Assembly: GCF_003254575.1 (NCBI RefSeq)
Contig: NZ_QJUA01000003.1
Location: forward strand, 156,705-220,704
DNA: 64,000 nucleotides
Direction: 5' to 3'
Origin: Mycobacterium kyogaense
Lineage (GTDB): Bacteria; Actinomycetota; Actinomycetes; Mycobacteriales; Mycobacteriaceae
Shown: positions 43,637 through 52,055 of the stretch, one piece after another
How the letters are laid out: each line of letters begins with the position of its first letter
How positions within the stretch are numbered: position 1 is the first letter of the stretch
Program-made: the position numbers and the translations under genes
Notes under the pieces: model-generated
Databases searched by the model: none
What the model saw: the letters and a program-made list of their open reading frames with translations, nothing else
Told to the model about the DNA's origin: nothing

Positions 43637-45466
43637 TTGCCCGAGAGCCTGGACCTGGTGGTGACATCGGTCGCGACGCAACTCATGGGTGCCACGTCAG
43701 CGACGGCCAAGGACGTCTGCCAGAACGTGCTGGCCGACCTGGTGGCGTACTTCGGCGTCGACGTCAGCTTCCTGCGGCGCAACGATCACACGATCCGGGC
43801 GTCGGTGCTGGTGGCCGAGTGGCCGGTGCGCCCGGGAATCCCGGACCCGGATCCGCTTGCCGTCGTGTACTTCACAGATGCCGATCCCGTGTTCGCCATG
43901 GCCGAGCACCAGAAGGAGCCCGTGGTCTTCCGCCCGGAGCCGGCCACCGATGACTACCAGCGCACGATCAACGAGGGCCGGCAGGTGGCGGCGACGTCGA
44001 TGGCATGCGTGCCACTGCTCTCCGGCGAGGTGACCTCCGGGGTCCTGGGTTTCGTCAAGTTCGGGGACCGCAACTGGACCGACGCCGAGCTCAACGCGCT
44101 CAAGGCCATCGCCTCCCTGCTGGCGCAGGTCCAGGCGCGGGTCGATGCCGAGGAACAGCTGCGCTACCTCGCCGACCACGACGATCTGACCGGGCTGTAC
44201 AACCGGCGGGCTCTGCTCAACCATCTGGACGTGCGTCTCGCCGACGGCCAACCCGGGCCGGTGTCGGCGCTGTTCTTCGATCTCGACCGGCTCAAGGCGA
44301 TCAACGACTATCTGGGCCACACCGCCGGTGACTGGTTCATCAGGGTGCTCGCCGAGCGGCTCCGCAGAAGCGCGGACGGGCCCACGGTGATCGCGCGGCT
44401 GGGCGGCGACGAATTCGTGGTGGTGCCTGCCACCCCCATGGACGCCGAGGCCGCGGAGGCGCTCGCGGTGCGGCTGCAGGCGGCGCTGCGTGAGCGCGTG
44501 GCCATCGACGGGGAGATGTTGACGCGGACGGTGAGCATCGGGGTGGCGCTCGGGATGCCAGGCCACGACAGCACCTCCGATCTGCTGCGCAGGGCCGACC
44601 AAGCAGTGCTGACCGCCAAGAATTCCGGCGGCAACCAGGTTGCGGTGTTCACCGACGACATGTCGCTGGAGAACGAGTTCCGCAACGACATCGAGCTCCA
44701 TCTGCAGACGGTGGTCGAAAGCGGTGCCCTGCTGCTGCACTATCTGCCCGAGGTGGACATGCGCACCGGCGACATCGTCGCCATGGAAGCCTTGGTGCGC
44801 TGGCAGCATCCCACGCGAGGCCTGCTGACCCCCGATTCCTTCATCGGGGTGGCCGAGTCGATCAACATGGCGGGCGAGCTGGGCCGGTGGGTGCTCCGCA
44901 CGGCGTGCGCCGAGTTCGCCGGCTGGCGGTCCCGCGGTCACGGCACAGAGTCGGTGGTGCGCATCAACGTCTCGCCCGTCCAGCTGGTCACCGAGGGCTT
45001 CGTGGAATCCGTCAAGGGCGCGATGGCCGACAACGGATTGCCGCCGGGGTCGGTGTGCCTCGAGATCACCGAGACAGTGGTGGTCCAGGACATCGAGACC
45101 ACCCGCATCACGTTGGACGGCCTCAAGGAGGCCGGGGTACTGGTCGCCATCGACGACTTCGGCACCGGATACAGCGCGCTGTCGCAGCTGAAATCCCTGC
45201 CGGTGGACACGCTCAAGATCGACCGCAGCTTCGTGCGTGAATTAGGTTCTGACCCAGGCGATTTGGCGATCGTGCGGGCCATCATCGCGTTGGCAGAGGC
45301 GTTCGGCCTCGAGTTGGTGGCCGAGGGCGTGGAGACGCGGGCTGCGGCGCTGACGCTGCTGCGCCACGGGTGCCATCGCGCTCAGGGATTCCTGCTGTCG
45401 CGGCCCATCGCCGCGGGACCGATGGAGTCTCTGCTCGCCAAGGGACGCATCGACGTCGACTTCTGA
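43637..45466 (+). CDS. GAF-GGDEF-EAL bifunctional cyclic-di-GMP synthase/phosphodiesterase (DcpA-like)
   Basis: A 609-residue cyclic-di-GMP enzyme. Residues 15-165 are a GAF sensor (VDVSFLRRNDHTIRASVLVA, FGDRNWTDAELNALKAIASL). A GGDEF domain follows with the intact active site RLGGDEFVVV at about residue 256, and then an EAL domain with AMEALVRWQHPTRGLLTP at residue 384, VCLEITETVVVQD and IAIDDFGTGYSALSQLKSLP, all key phosphodiesterase residues present. It closely resembles Rv1354c and M. smegmatis DcpA, the main mycobacterial cyclic-di-GMP turnover enzyme. TTG 43637 is used, with GGAGAG at good spacing. It follows the E1-nitroreductase fusion by 21 bases. Confidence 0.95.
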   Translation: MPESLDLVVTSVATQLMGATSATAKDVCQNVLADLVAYFGVDVSFLRRNDHTIRASVLVAEWPVRPGIPDPDPLAVVYFTDADPVFAMAEHQKEPVVFRPEPATDDYQRTINEGRQVAATSMACVPLLSGEVTSGVLGFVKFGDRNWTDAELNALKAIASLLAQVQARVDAEEQLRYLADHDDLTGLYNRRALLNHLDVRLADGQPGPVSALFFDLDRLKAINDYLGHTAGDWFIRVLAERLRRSADGPTVIARLGGDEFVVVPATPMDAEAAEALAVRLQAALRERVAIDGEMLTRTVSIGVALGMPGHDSTSDLLRRADQAVLTAKNSGGNQVAVFTDDMSLENEFRNDIELHLQTVVESGALLLHYLPEVDMRTGDIVAMEALVRWQHPTRGLLTPDSFIGVAESINMAGELGRWVLRTACAEFAGWRSRGHGTESVVRINVSPVQLVTEGFVESVKGAMADNGLPPGSVCLEITETVVVQDIETTRITLDGLKEAGVLVAIDDFGTGYSALSQLKSLPVDTLKIDRSFVRELGSDPGDLAIVRAIIALAEAFGLELVAEGVETRAAALTLLRHGCHRAQGFLLSRPIAAGPMESLLAKGRIDVDF

Positions 45467-45472
45467 GCCGGT

Positions 45473-46273
45473 TCAGTCGTCGGTGAGCAGTTCCACCCGG
45501 CCGAAACGACTGGCGGACCGTCCGACCAGTGCCACTCTCCCCACGGGGCCGCTGTGCCCTTCGACACCGGGCGGCCCACACACCAGCACGCCGTGCCGGA
45601 CGCGGACGGCCAGCGGACCGTCGGCGGTGTCGAAGACCACCCCGATGACCGTCGAGTCCTCGAACACCAGCCGGTCGACCGCGTCGACAGGTTCCGTCTG
45701 GAGCTGATGCTCCGCCGCTTGCGCGGTCAACCACGCGTCCAGTCCCCCCGCCTCGGCGATCGCGCCCGCCGGTACATCGGCGGTGATCGCCTCGACAAGA
45801 TCACCGTCGGCGGACCGCACATGCGACGACGGCCAGCCCGTGACGCGGGTGTAGAGGTAGCCGAACGGCGAGGCGATGCACTCCCCCGTCCAGCGCCGGA
45901 GCCGACCACCGTCGAACGGCGGTATGGTGCGGCGCTTCCGGCCACCAGGAGCGCTCTCGACAACTACGGGCCGGACGGCGCGCACGGGCAGCTCACGGGG
46001 CTGTTCCGGCAGCTTCCTGACGTCGATGTCGTCGACGAGTGCGGAGGTGTATGCCGCAGTGGCAGCGTCCCCGCGCAGCGTCTCGAACCAGGTCCGTGAA
46101 TGCCGTCGCTGCGCGGCGATCATCACCTCACCGCCTGCGGCGGACGCAGCCAGGGCGCACAGCAGCCCGGCCGGGCCGACGTCGGTACACACCACGTCGA
46201 CTTCGTCCTGCCACACCACGTCGGGATACACGGATATCTGCCTTCGATTTGCCGAGACCGTCGGCGAGTTCAC
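45473..46273 (-). CDS. Flavoprotein-like protein with a degenerate dinucleotide-binding motif
   Basis: A 266-residue protein. The segment WQDEVDVVCTDVGPAGLLCA followed by LAASAAGGEVMIAA resembles the beta-alpha-beta FAD-binding unit of fumarate-reductase and ketosteroid-dehydrogenase flavoproteins, but the GxGxxG core is reduced to VGPAGLL, and the C-terminal cap found in those enzymes is absent. STVIGVVFDTADGPLAVRVR and HGVLVCGPPGVEG resemble the second FAD-contact strands. It may be a non-catalytic or partial family member. ATG 46273 starts the protein; it is convergent with the cyclic-di-GMP gene, six bases apart. Function unknown. Confidence 0.65.
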   Translation of the reverse strand: MNSPTVSANRRQISVYPDVVWQDEVDVVCTDVGPAGLLCALAASAAGGEVMIAAQRRHSRTWFETLRGDAATAAYTSALVDDIDVRKLPEQPRELPVRAVRPVVVESAPGGRKRRTIPPFDGGRLRRWTGECIASPFGYLYTRVTGWPSSHVRSADGDLVEAITADVPAGAIAEAGGLDAWLTAQAAEHQLQTEPVDAVDRLVFEDSTVIGVVFDTADGPLAVRVRHGVLVCGPPGVEGHSGPVGRVALVGRSASRFGRVELLTDD

Positions 46274-46432
46274 ACGGTCCTGCCAGTTGGGTCACCACAC
46301 GCCAGTGAGGAGTTGCTGAAAAGAGCCGTCACGGCAAGCGGCACCACGCTCAACGTACCACCGGGCCGATGGTGGTCAGCCAGGCCGACGCCAGCTGGCC
46401 CAGACTTAACTAACTAGGTTTACTCTCTTGCC

Positions 46433-47665
46433 ATGAACTTGACCTGGTCGCCCGCCGATCTCGCCTTCCGCGACGAAGTGCGTTCCTTCCTGGAGGAGCA
46501 CCTCACGCCGGAGCTGCGCCGCGCCGGCCGGTTGATGACCAGCGTGTACGCCGACCATGACGCCAGCATGGAGTGGCAGCGGATCCTGAACGAGAAGGGC
46601 TGGGCAGCCCCCGCCTGGCCGGTGGCCCACGGCGGCTGCGACTGGACGCTGACCCAGCACTACATCTTCAGCAGGGAGTCGACACTGGCAGGCGCGCCCT
46701 CGCTGTCACCGATGGGGATCCGCATGGTCGCCCACGCGATCATCGAGTTCGGCACGCAGGCGCAGAAGGACTTCTTCCTGCCCGGGATCCTCACCGGCGA
46801 CGTCTTCTTCTGTCAGGGCTACTCGGAACCGGAAGCCGGTTCGGATCTCGCCGCGCTGTCGATGGCCGCCAGGGACGACGGCGACCACCTGGTGTGTACG
46901 GGCAGCAAGATCTGGACCACCCATGCCCGCGAGGCCAACTGGATGTTCGCGTTGGTGCGGACCACCCGGTCGGACAAGAAACAGCGCGGCATCACGTTCG
47001 TGTTGATCGACATGACATCGCCGGGTATCGAGATCCGCCCGCTCGTCATGACGTCAGGCGAGGAGGTGCAGAACCAGGTGTTCTTCGACGAGGTGCGGGT
47101 GCCCAAGGCCAACGTCGTCGGCGAGATCGACGACGGCTGGACGGTGGCCAAGTACCTGCTGGAGTTCGAGCGCGGCGGAGGCGCCGCGGCACCCGGCCTG
47201 CAGGTGATGGCCGAGGACATCGCCGCGGTGGCCGCCGAGCAACCCGGGCCGGCCGGCGGGCGGCTCCTCGATCACCCCGCGTTCGCCCGCAAGCTCGCAG
47301 AGGTCCGGATTCGCACCGAGGTCCTCGAGATCCTGGAGCACCAGGTGCTCGCCGTGGTGGCCGCGGGCGGTAACCCCGGCGCCAAGTCCTCGATGCTCAA
47401 GGTGCTCGGCACCGAGTTGAGCCAGCACATCACCGAATTGGCCATGGAGGCCGCCGGCCCGCGCGGCCGTGCCTACCAACCGCACGCCACCTGCCCCGGT
47501 GGCCCGATCGCCCACTTCGAGCCGCCCGCGGACGGCCATGTCAGCGGCGAGCCGTGGCAGGCGGTGGCGCCCCTGAGGTACCTCAACGACCGCGCCGGCT
47601 CGATCTACGCGGGCAGCAACGAGATTCAACGCAACATCCTGGCCAAAGCGGCACTCGGACTGTAG
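46433..47665 (+). CDS. Acyl-CoA dehydrogenase, first subunit of a probable heterotetramer
   Basis: A 410-residue acyl-CoA dehydrogenase. It has LTWSPADLAFRDEVRSFLEE, FFCQGYSEPEAGSDLAALSM, LVCTGSKIWTTHAREANWMF, GIEIRPLVMTSGEEVQNQVF and a C-terminal LNDRAGSIYAGSNEIQRNIL with the SIYAGSNEIQ form. Mycobacterial enzymes for cholesterol and bulky side chains are alpha2-beta2 complexes encoded by adjacent genes, and the next gene, 12 bases downstream, is a second dehydrogenase of the other subunit type. ATG 46433 follows an AT-rich promoter-like stretch (TTAACTAACTAGGTTTACTC). Confidence 0.92.
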   Translation: MNLTWSPADLAFRDEVRSFLEEHLTPELRRAGRLMTSVYADHDASMEWQRILNEKGWAAPAWPVAHGGCDWTLTQHYIFSRESTLAGAPSLSPMGIRMVAHAIIEFGTQAQKDFFLPGILTGDVFFCQGYSEPEAGSDLAALSMAARDDGDHLVCTGSKIWTTHAREANWMFALVRTTRSDKKQRGITFVLIDMTSPGIEIRPLVMTSGEEVQNQVFFDEVRVPKANVVGEIDDGWTVAKYLLEFERGGGAAAPGLQVMAEDIAAVAAEQPGPAGGRLLDHPAFARKLAEVRIRTEVLEILEHQVLAVVAAGGNPGAKSSMLKVLGTELSQHITELAMEAAGPRGRAYQPHATCPGGPIAHFEPPADGHVSGEPWQAVAPLRYLNDRAGSIYAGSNEIQRNILAKAALGL

Positions 47666-47677
47666 GAGGGCGAGACG

Positions 47678-48811
47678 ATGGACTTCACGTTCGACGACGA
47701 ACAGGACCTGTTGCGGACCGGGCTGACGCGCTTTCTTGCGACCCGCTACGACCTCGAGAAGAGCAGGGCCGCAGCACAATCGGGCGCCGGTTGGCAACCG
47801 GAGATCTGGCGGGCGTTCGCCGAGGAGCTGGGCATCCTGGGTGCGGCACTGCCCGAGGAGTTCGGCGGGATCGGCGGCGGCCCCGTAGAGATGATGCTGA
47901 TCTGCGAGGCCCTCGGCCACGCGCTGGTGATCGAACCCTATGTCGACAGCGCTGTGGTGGCCTCCGGCTTGCTGCGCCGGGCCGGCGGAGACGTCGCCAC
48001 CGCATTGCTCGACGAGATCGTCTCGGGGACAACGGTGGTGACGGTGGCCGCCGCGGAGCCGACGTCGGGTGAGCACTGGCGGCATGTGTCGACGGTGGCC
48101 GAGCGCGAGGGTGACGGCTGGGTGCTGACGGGAACGAAGATCGTCTCGATGAGCACACCGCTGGCCGGCCACGTCCTCGTCACCGCCCGTACGTCAGGAG
48201 CGCAGGACGACAGCGAGGGCATCTCGCTGTTCGCCATCGACATTGCCTCGTCTCCCGCCGGACTGCAGATGCACCACTACCGCACCATCGATGACAGGCT
48301 CGCCTCCGACATCACGCTGGCCCGGGTGCCGGCCGCGGCGCTGCTGGGCGAGGAGGGCCGCGCGTGGCCGTCGCTCGCCCGGGCCCGCGACGAGGGAGCG
48401 GCCGCGGTCTGCGCCGAGGCAGTCGGTGCGATGCGGAAGGTCCTTGCCGACACGGTCGACTATGCCAAGCAGCGCAAGCAATTCGGCCAGCCGATCGGCA
48501 CGTTCCAGGTGCTCCAGCACCGGATGGTGGACATGTACATGGAGGTCGAACAGGCCGCGGCCGCGGTCTACCTGGCGATCCTGCATCTCGACGACGACGA
48601 CGTCACCCGCGCGAAGGCGGTGTCAGCGGCCAAGGCAACCGTGGGGCGAGCCGCTCGCTTCGTCGGCCAGCAGGCGGTCCAATTGCACGGCGGCATGGGC
48701 ATGACCGAGGAATTGGCGATCGGCCACTACTTCAAGCGGCTGACCGCCCTGCAGTTCGAGTTCGGCTCCACCGACTTCCACATCGACCGGTATGCGGCCC
48801 TGACCACCTAG
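47678..48811 (+). CDS. Acyl-CoA dehydrogenase, second subunit of a probable heterotetramer
   Basis: A 377-residue dehydrogenase-fold protein: DFTFDDEQDLLRTGLTRFLA, EEFGGIGGGPVEMMLICEAL, AAVCAEAVGAMRKVLADTVD, RKQFGQPIGTFQVLQHRMVD, AAKATVGRAARFVGQQAVQL and HGGMGMTEELAIGHYFKRLT. Compared with the first subunit, the terminal EGTSE/AGSNE loop that bears the catalytic base is missing, as in the non-catalytic half of heterotetrameric FadE pairs. The gene follows its partner by 12 bases with GGAGGGCGAG upstream. The stop codon overlaps the convergent universal stress gene. Confidence 0.92.
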   Translation: MDFTFDDEQDLLRTGLTRFLATRYDLEKSRAAAQSGAGWQPEIWRAFAEELGILGAALPEEFGGIGGGPVEMMLICEALGHALVIEPYVDSAVVASGLLRRAGGDVATALLDEIVSGTTVVTVAAAEPTSGEHWRHVSTVAEREGDGWVLTGTKIVSMSTPLAGHVLVTARTSGAQDDSEGISLFAIDIASSPAGLQMHHYRTIDDRLASDITLARVPAAALLGEEGRAWPSLARARDEGAAAVCAEAVGAMRKVLADTVDYAKQRKQFGQPIGTFQVLQHRMVDMYMEVEQAAAAVYLAILHLDDDDVTRAKAVSAAKATVGRAARFVGQQAVQLHGGMGMTEELAIGHYFKRLTALQFEFGSTDFHIDRYAALTT

Positions 48812-49689
48812 CGGCGGGCGACGATCACCCGTGTGCGGGCGGATTGCACGACCTGGGTGCTGACCGAACCGAGCAGCATGCCCGCGAACCCGCCGCGACC
48901 GTGGCTGCCGACGACCACCAGCTGCGCCGTTGCCGCCTCGTCGAGAAGCCGACGGGCCGGCTGGTCCCGGCAGACCACCCTGCGCACCGTCACGTCGGGG
49001 TAGCGCTCCTGCCAGCCGGCGAGCCGCTCGGCCAGGAGCATGTCCTCTTCGGGCTGCACCTCGGTCCACGGTTCGTCGGGCAGTTCGTATCCCGCGTCGC
49101 TCCACGTGTGCACCGCGACGAGGCCGACACCGCGCCGTGACGCCTCGTCGAAGGCGATCTCGGTGGCGTATTCGCTGGCCGGGGAGCCGTCGATGCCCAC
49201 CACCACCGGCGCCTGATCCGGGTGGGCGATCAGCGGGTCTTCGTCGCGGATCACGGCCACCGGACATCTGGCGTGGTGCACCAGACCAGTGCTGACCGAT
49301 CCCAGAAGTCGCCGCTCCCACGTGCCCAACCCCCGGCTGCCGATGACGATCATGTCGGCGTCGGCGCTGAGCTCGGCCAGCGCGGCCACGGGTTGGCCGG
49401 AGAGCACCTTCTCCCCGAGTCCGCCGAGCTTGTCTCCGGCGGCGGCTCGCGCGACGGCCGACGCCTCGTCCAGGATCGAGCGGGCCGCGTCCTGCTCGTC
49501 TTGCAGGAACGCGGGCGGGAGGGGAACCTGAACCCACGACTGCACGATCGCCGAGGGCAGTACGTGCGCCAACGTCACCGTGGCCCGGCGACGCGCCGCG
49601 TTCCGGGCAGCCCAGTCGACGGCCACCTTCGACGCCGCCGAACCGTCCACGCAGACGACGATGCCCAGCGACGCGGGTGGATGGGTCAT
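48808..49689 (-). CDS. Tandem universal stress protein
   Basis: A 293-residue protein of two USP domains. Each ends with the nucleotide-binding G-2x-G-9x-G(S/T) motif: IGSRGLGTWERRLLGSVS (about residues 119-136) and VGSHGRGGFAGMLLGSVS near the C-terminus. N-terminal strands VVCVDGSAASKVAVDWAARN and VVVGIDGSPASEYATEIAF also bind ATP. Mycobacterial tandem USPs of this kind are dormancy proteins. ATG 49689 is favoured by GAGGAGG upstream. A perfect DosR-type box lies about 108 bases upstream on the same promoter side, so induction by hypoxia or nitric oxide is predicted. Confidence 0.92.
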   Translation of the reverse strand: MTHPPASLGIVVCVDGSAASKVAVDWAARNAARRRATVTLAHVLPSAIVQSWVQVPLPPAFLQDEQDAARSILDEASAVARAAAGDKLGGLGEKVLSGQPVAALAELSADADMIVIGSRGLGTWERRLLGSVSTGLVHHARCPVAVIRDEDPLIAHPDQAPVVVGIDGSPASEYATEIAFDEASRRGVGLVAVHTWSDAGYELPDEPWTEVQPEEDMLLAERLAGWQERYPDVTVRRVVCRDQPARRLLDEAATAQLVVVGSHGRGGFAGMLLGSVSTQVVQSARTRVIVARR

Positions 49690-49796
49690 GACAGGTGGCC
49701 TCCTCATCGGGCGGCTCGGTTTCAGGTGTGCCGCTCTCCCGACCGACGCTACCGGCCGCGATCCCGCAGGTCAGTGGTCTGCAGGCATCCCAGATC

Positions 49797-49810
49797 GGGA
49801 CCAAAGTCCC
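49797..49810 (-). promoter_or_regulatory. DosR box upstream of the universal stress protein gene
   Basis: Read on the minus strand the sequence is GGGACTTTGGTCCC, an exact match to the core GGGACTTTNGTCCC of the mycobacterial DosR (DevR) box. It lies in the 128-base spacer upstream of the universal stress gene and outside coding sequence. Universal stress genes are classic DosR targets. Confidence 0.8.
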
Positions 49811-49817
49811 TCGCGAC

Positions 49818-50582
49818 TCACGCGCGGTGCAGATCGACGACGAGCGGGCGATGATCGGAGATCGCGACCGGTGGCGTCCGGCAGGCCCGCACCTGCAGAC
49901 CCGGATCGTCGGTGAGCACATGGTCGAGTTGCTGGGTGGGCACATCGGAGGGGAACGTGGCCGCCGAGGCGAGCGCGCGCAGACCCGTGTGACGCCGCAC
50001 CGCGGCAGGCGGCATGTTCAGATCGCCCGTCACGATGCGCGGGCGCGGCATCTCATCGACGTCGCGCAGCAGCCGGCGCAGCTGCAGCCGATTCCAGCCG
50101 GGGACGAAGGACAGATGTGTGTTGACCACGGTGATACCGCCGAGTGGCGTGTCGAAATGTCCGATCACCGCGGCTCGGGGCTCTTCGTGGATGACCTGCA
50201 CGCGGCCCGGCGCACGTAGGTAGAGCGGGAAGCGCACAGGAATCCGGGGCAGTCGCACCACCTGCCATGTGGTCGCGGGATACCGCGAGAGCAGCGCGAC
50301 GCCGTAGGCCGCGGTGCCGGGCTGCTCCTCCCCCGTCGCCGCCATCCACGTCGCACCGGGGGTCCCCGAGATGGCGGCGACGAACCGGTGGCTGCGGGCC
50401 CCCATGGCTTCGGCCGCCAGTGCTGTGAGGTCGGCCATGCCGGACCGCTCCTGGACGGAGTCCACTTCCTGCAGAGCGAGGATGTCGGCGTCCAGGCCCG
50501 CGATGCAATCGGCGAAGCGGTCCAGATCGACATCACCCCCCACGGTCCGTCCGTGGAGGATGTTGAAGGTCACCAACTTCAT
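49818..50582 (-). CDS. Endonuclease/exonuclease/phosphatase-family protein
   Basis: A 254-residue EEP-fold hydrolase. Metal and catalytic motifs are KLVTFNILHGRTVGGDVDLD (Asn), DADILALQEVDSVQERSG (Glu), VVNTHLSFVPGWNRLQLRRL (His), IVTGDLNMPP (Asp-x-Asn) and a C-terminal AISDHRPLVVDL (Asp-His pair), so the active site is complete. The family hydrolyses phosphodiesters in nucleic acids, inositol phosphates or sphingomyelin. No signal peptide is present, so a cytosolic role is likely. ATG 50582 begins the first conserved strand. It is divergent from the nucleotidyltransferase at 50629. Substrate unknown. Confidence 0.9.
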   Translation of the reverse strand: MKLVTFNILHGRTVGGDVDLDRFADCIAGLDADILALQEVDSVQERSGMADLTALAAEAMGARSHRFVAAISGTPGATWMAATGEEQPGTAAYGVALLSRYPATTWQVVRLPRIPVRFPLYLRAPGRVQVIHEEPRAAVIGHFDTPLGGITVVNTHLSFVPGWNRLQLRRLLRDVDEMPRPRIVTGDLNMPPAAVRRHTGLRALASAATFPSDVPTQQLDHVLTDDPGLQVRACRTPPVAISDHRPLVVDLHRA

Positions 50583-50628
50583 GGGTAGTCCACTACCCAC
50601 CCTGCAGTCGAAACCCACGGCGGTGCGA

Positions 50629-51213
50629 ATGTCCCCTGAAGATCTGCGCGAGGCGCTGCGCCGCGCGGCGTCGGCGCTCAAGGCCGACGGGCCGCCGTTC
50701 GCGCTGGCGGGAAGCTTTGCGCTGTGGGCCCACGGCGCACCCGAACCGTCCCACGACGTGGACTTCGTGGTGGCCGAGGCCGACGTGGAGGCCGCGGCGG
50801 CGACCCTCGCCAAGGCGGGCTTCGACATCCGGCGCCCACCGGAGGACTGGTTGTTCAAGGCGGCGCTGAGCGTGGACGGACCCGCAGTCGTCGACGTGCT
50901 GCACCAGATCAACCGGGTGCCCGTCGGTCCCGACATGATCGCCGACGCGCCGAGCCTCGACGTCCTCGCGCTGTCGATCCCGGTGCTGACGCCCGGACAG
51001 GTGATGCTGCAGAAGCTGCGCTCACTGCACGAACACCACTGCGATTACGCGAAACTGTTCCCCGTGGTGAGGGCGGTTCGCGAACAGCTCGATTGGACAC
51101 AGTTGCGGGCAGAGACCGCCGACAACCCGTTCGCGACGACCTTCCTTGACCTGTGCGCCCGGCTGGGGATCGACGCGCATCACACGCCGGATTCACAGCT
51201 GACGCGCAGCTGA
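50629..51213 (+). CDS. Nucleotidyltransferase-fold protein
   Basis: A 194-residue protein with the polymerase-beta-type nucleotidyltransferase signature: PFALAGSFALWAHGAPEPSH followed by DVDFVV provides the GS motif and the paired metal-binding aspartates. VVDVLHQINRVPVGPDMI supplies a third acidic strand, and a helical C-terminal half follows. Similar proteins occur in type IV toxin-antitoxin systems and antibiotic-modifying enzymes, but no partner gene is adjacent. The start is ATG 50629, or GTG 50623. It is divergent from the EEP gene with 46 bases between starts. Confidence 0.72.
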   Translation: MSPEDLREALRRAASALKADGPPFALAGSFALWAHGAPEPSHDVDFVVAEADVEAAAATLAKAGFDIRRPPEDWLFKAALSVDGPAVVDVLHQINRVPVGPDMIADAPSLDVLALSIPVLTPGQVMLQKLRSLHEHHCDYAKLFPVVRAVREQLDWTQLRAETADNPFATTFLDLCARLGIDAHHTPDSQLTRS

Positions 51214-51265
51214 GAAGCCCTGTGCCAGAGCTACACTCGCGCAGGCCCGGAGGAGGTGGATCACC

Positions 51266-52054
51266 ATGAGACTTCGCGTGCTGATCGTGATGATCCTCGC
51301 GCTGTCGTGCACCGGATGCCTTGGCCATCGCATCGCGGCGCGCCGGGACGCGACCGCTCCATCGACCGGTCTGACCGCAGCGACCGCCACCCGGCTGGGA
51401 ATCCCGCCCAGCGGTAGCGTTCTCGCGCTGCCCGGAGCGGATCTGCACTTCCGCGACAACATGGCTGAAGAATTCCGTGGGGCGTTCAGCACCGGGCCGT
51501 ACACGATGAAGGTCGTCGACTACCCCCGGAATCTGGCGTTGGATTCGATCCCCACCGGCGTGGCCAACATCGACGCGGCGATCCGCGCCACCCCGGGCTC
51601 CGTCATCGTGCTCGCCTACAGCCAAGGGGCCCAGGTGGCTTCGGAATGGATGCGTCAGCACGCACAGGATCCGACGGTGCCGGGGCCCGACCGCCTGACC
51701 TTCGTCCTGTTCGGCAACCCGCTGCGCGCCTCCGGCGGCTCGAAGGTGGGCGATCCGACCCTTCGCACCACCGGCCTGGCCACTCCGACCGACACCCCCT
51801 GGCACATCGTTGATGTGGCGCGTCGCTACGACGGCTACGCCGACTCGCCGACCGACAAGAACAATGCCGAAGCCGTGCGCAACGCCGACCTGGGAAAGCT
51901 GTTCATCCATCCGCATTACGAAGGCGTGGATCTGAACGACCCCTCGCTCACGGTCTGGCAGCGTGGGAACACCACCTTCGTGCTGACGAACGAGAAGTCG
52001 TTACTACCGAACGCGGCGGACGCGCAGATCGAGTCGGCCTACCGGCGCGACTGA
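51266..52054 (+). CDS. Exported PE-PPE-domain-type serine hydrolase
   Basis: A 262-residue exported alpha/beta-hydrolase resembling the PE-PPE (DUF3141/cutinase-like) domain without PE or PPE regions. The N-terminus RVLIVMILALSCTGCLGH is a signal peptide with a possible lipobox ending at Cys15 or Cys18, so it may be a lipoprotein. The nucleophile elbow is VIVLAYSQGAQVASEWMRQH (GxSxG-like AYSQGA), DVARRYDGYADSP supplies acidic residues, and HPHYEGVD carries the likely catalytic histidine. The family has esterase/thioesterase activity. ATG 51266 is preceded by a strong GGAGGAGGTGG. Confidence 0.82.
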   Translation: MRLRVLIVMILALSCTGCLGHRIAARRDATAPSTGLTAATATRLGIPPSGSVLALPGADLHFRDNMAEEFRGAFSTGPYTMKVVDYPRNLALDSIPTGVANIDAAIRATPGSVIVLAYSQGAQVASEWMRQHAQDPTVPGPDRLTFVLFGNPLRASGGSKVGDPTLRTTGLATPTDTPWHIVDVARRYDGYADSPTDKNNAEAVRNADLGKLFIHPHYEGVDLNDPSLTVWQRGNTTFVLTNEKSLLPNAADAQIESAYRRD

Positions 52055-52055
52055 T

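Noticed and set aside
50629..51213. Type IV toxin-antitoxin nucleotidyltransferase
   Set aside because: The neighbouring genes are an EEP hydrolase and an exported hydrolase; there is no HEPN or AbiEi-like partner.
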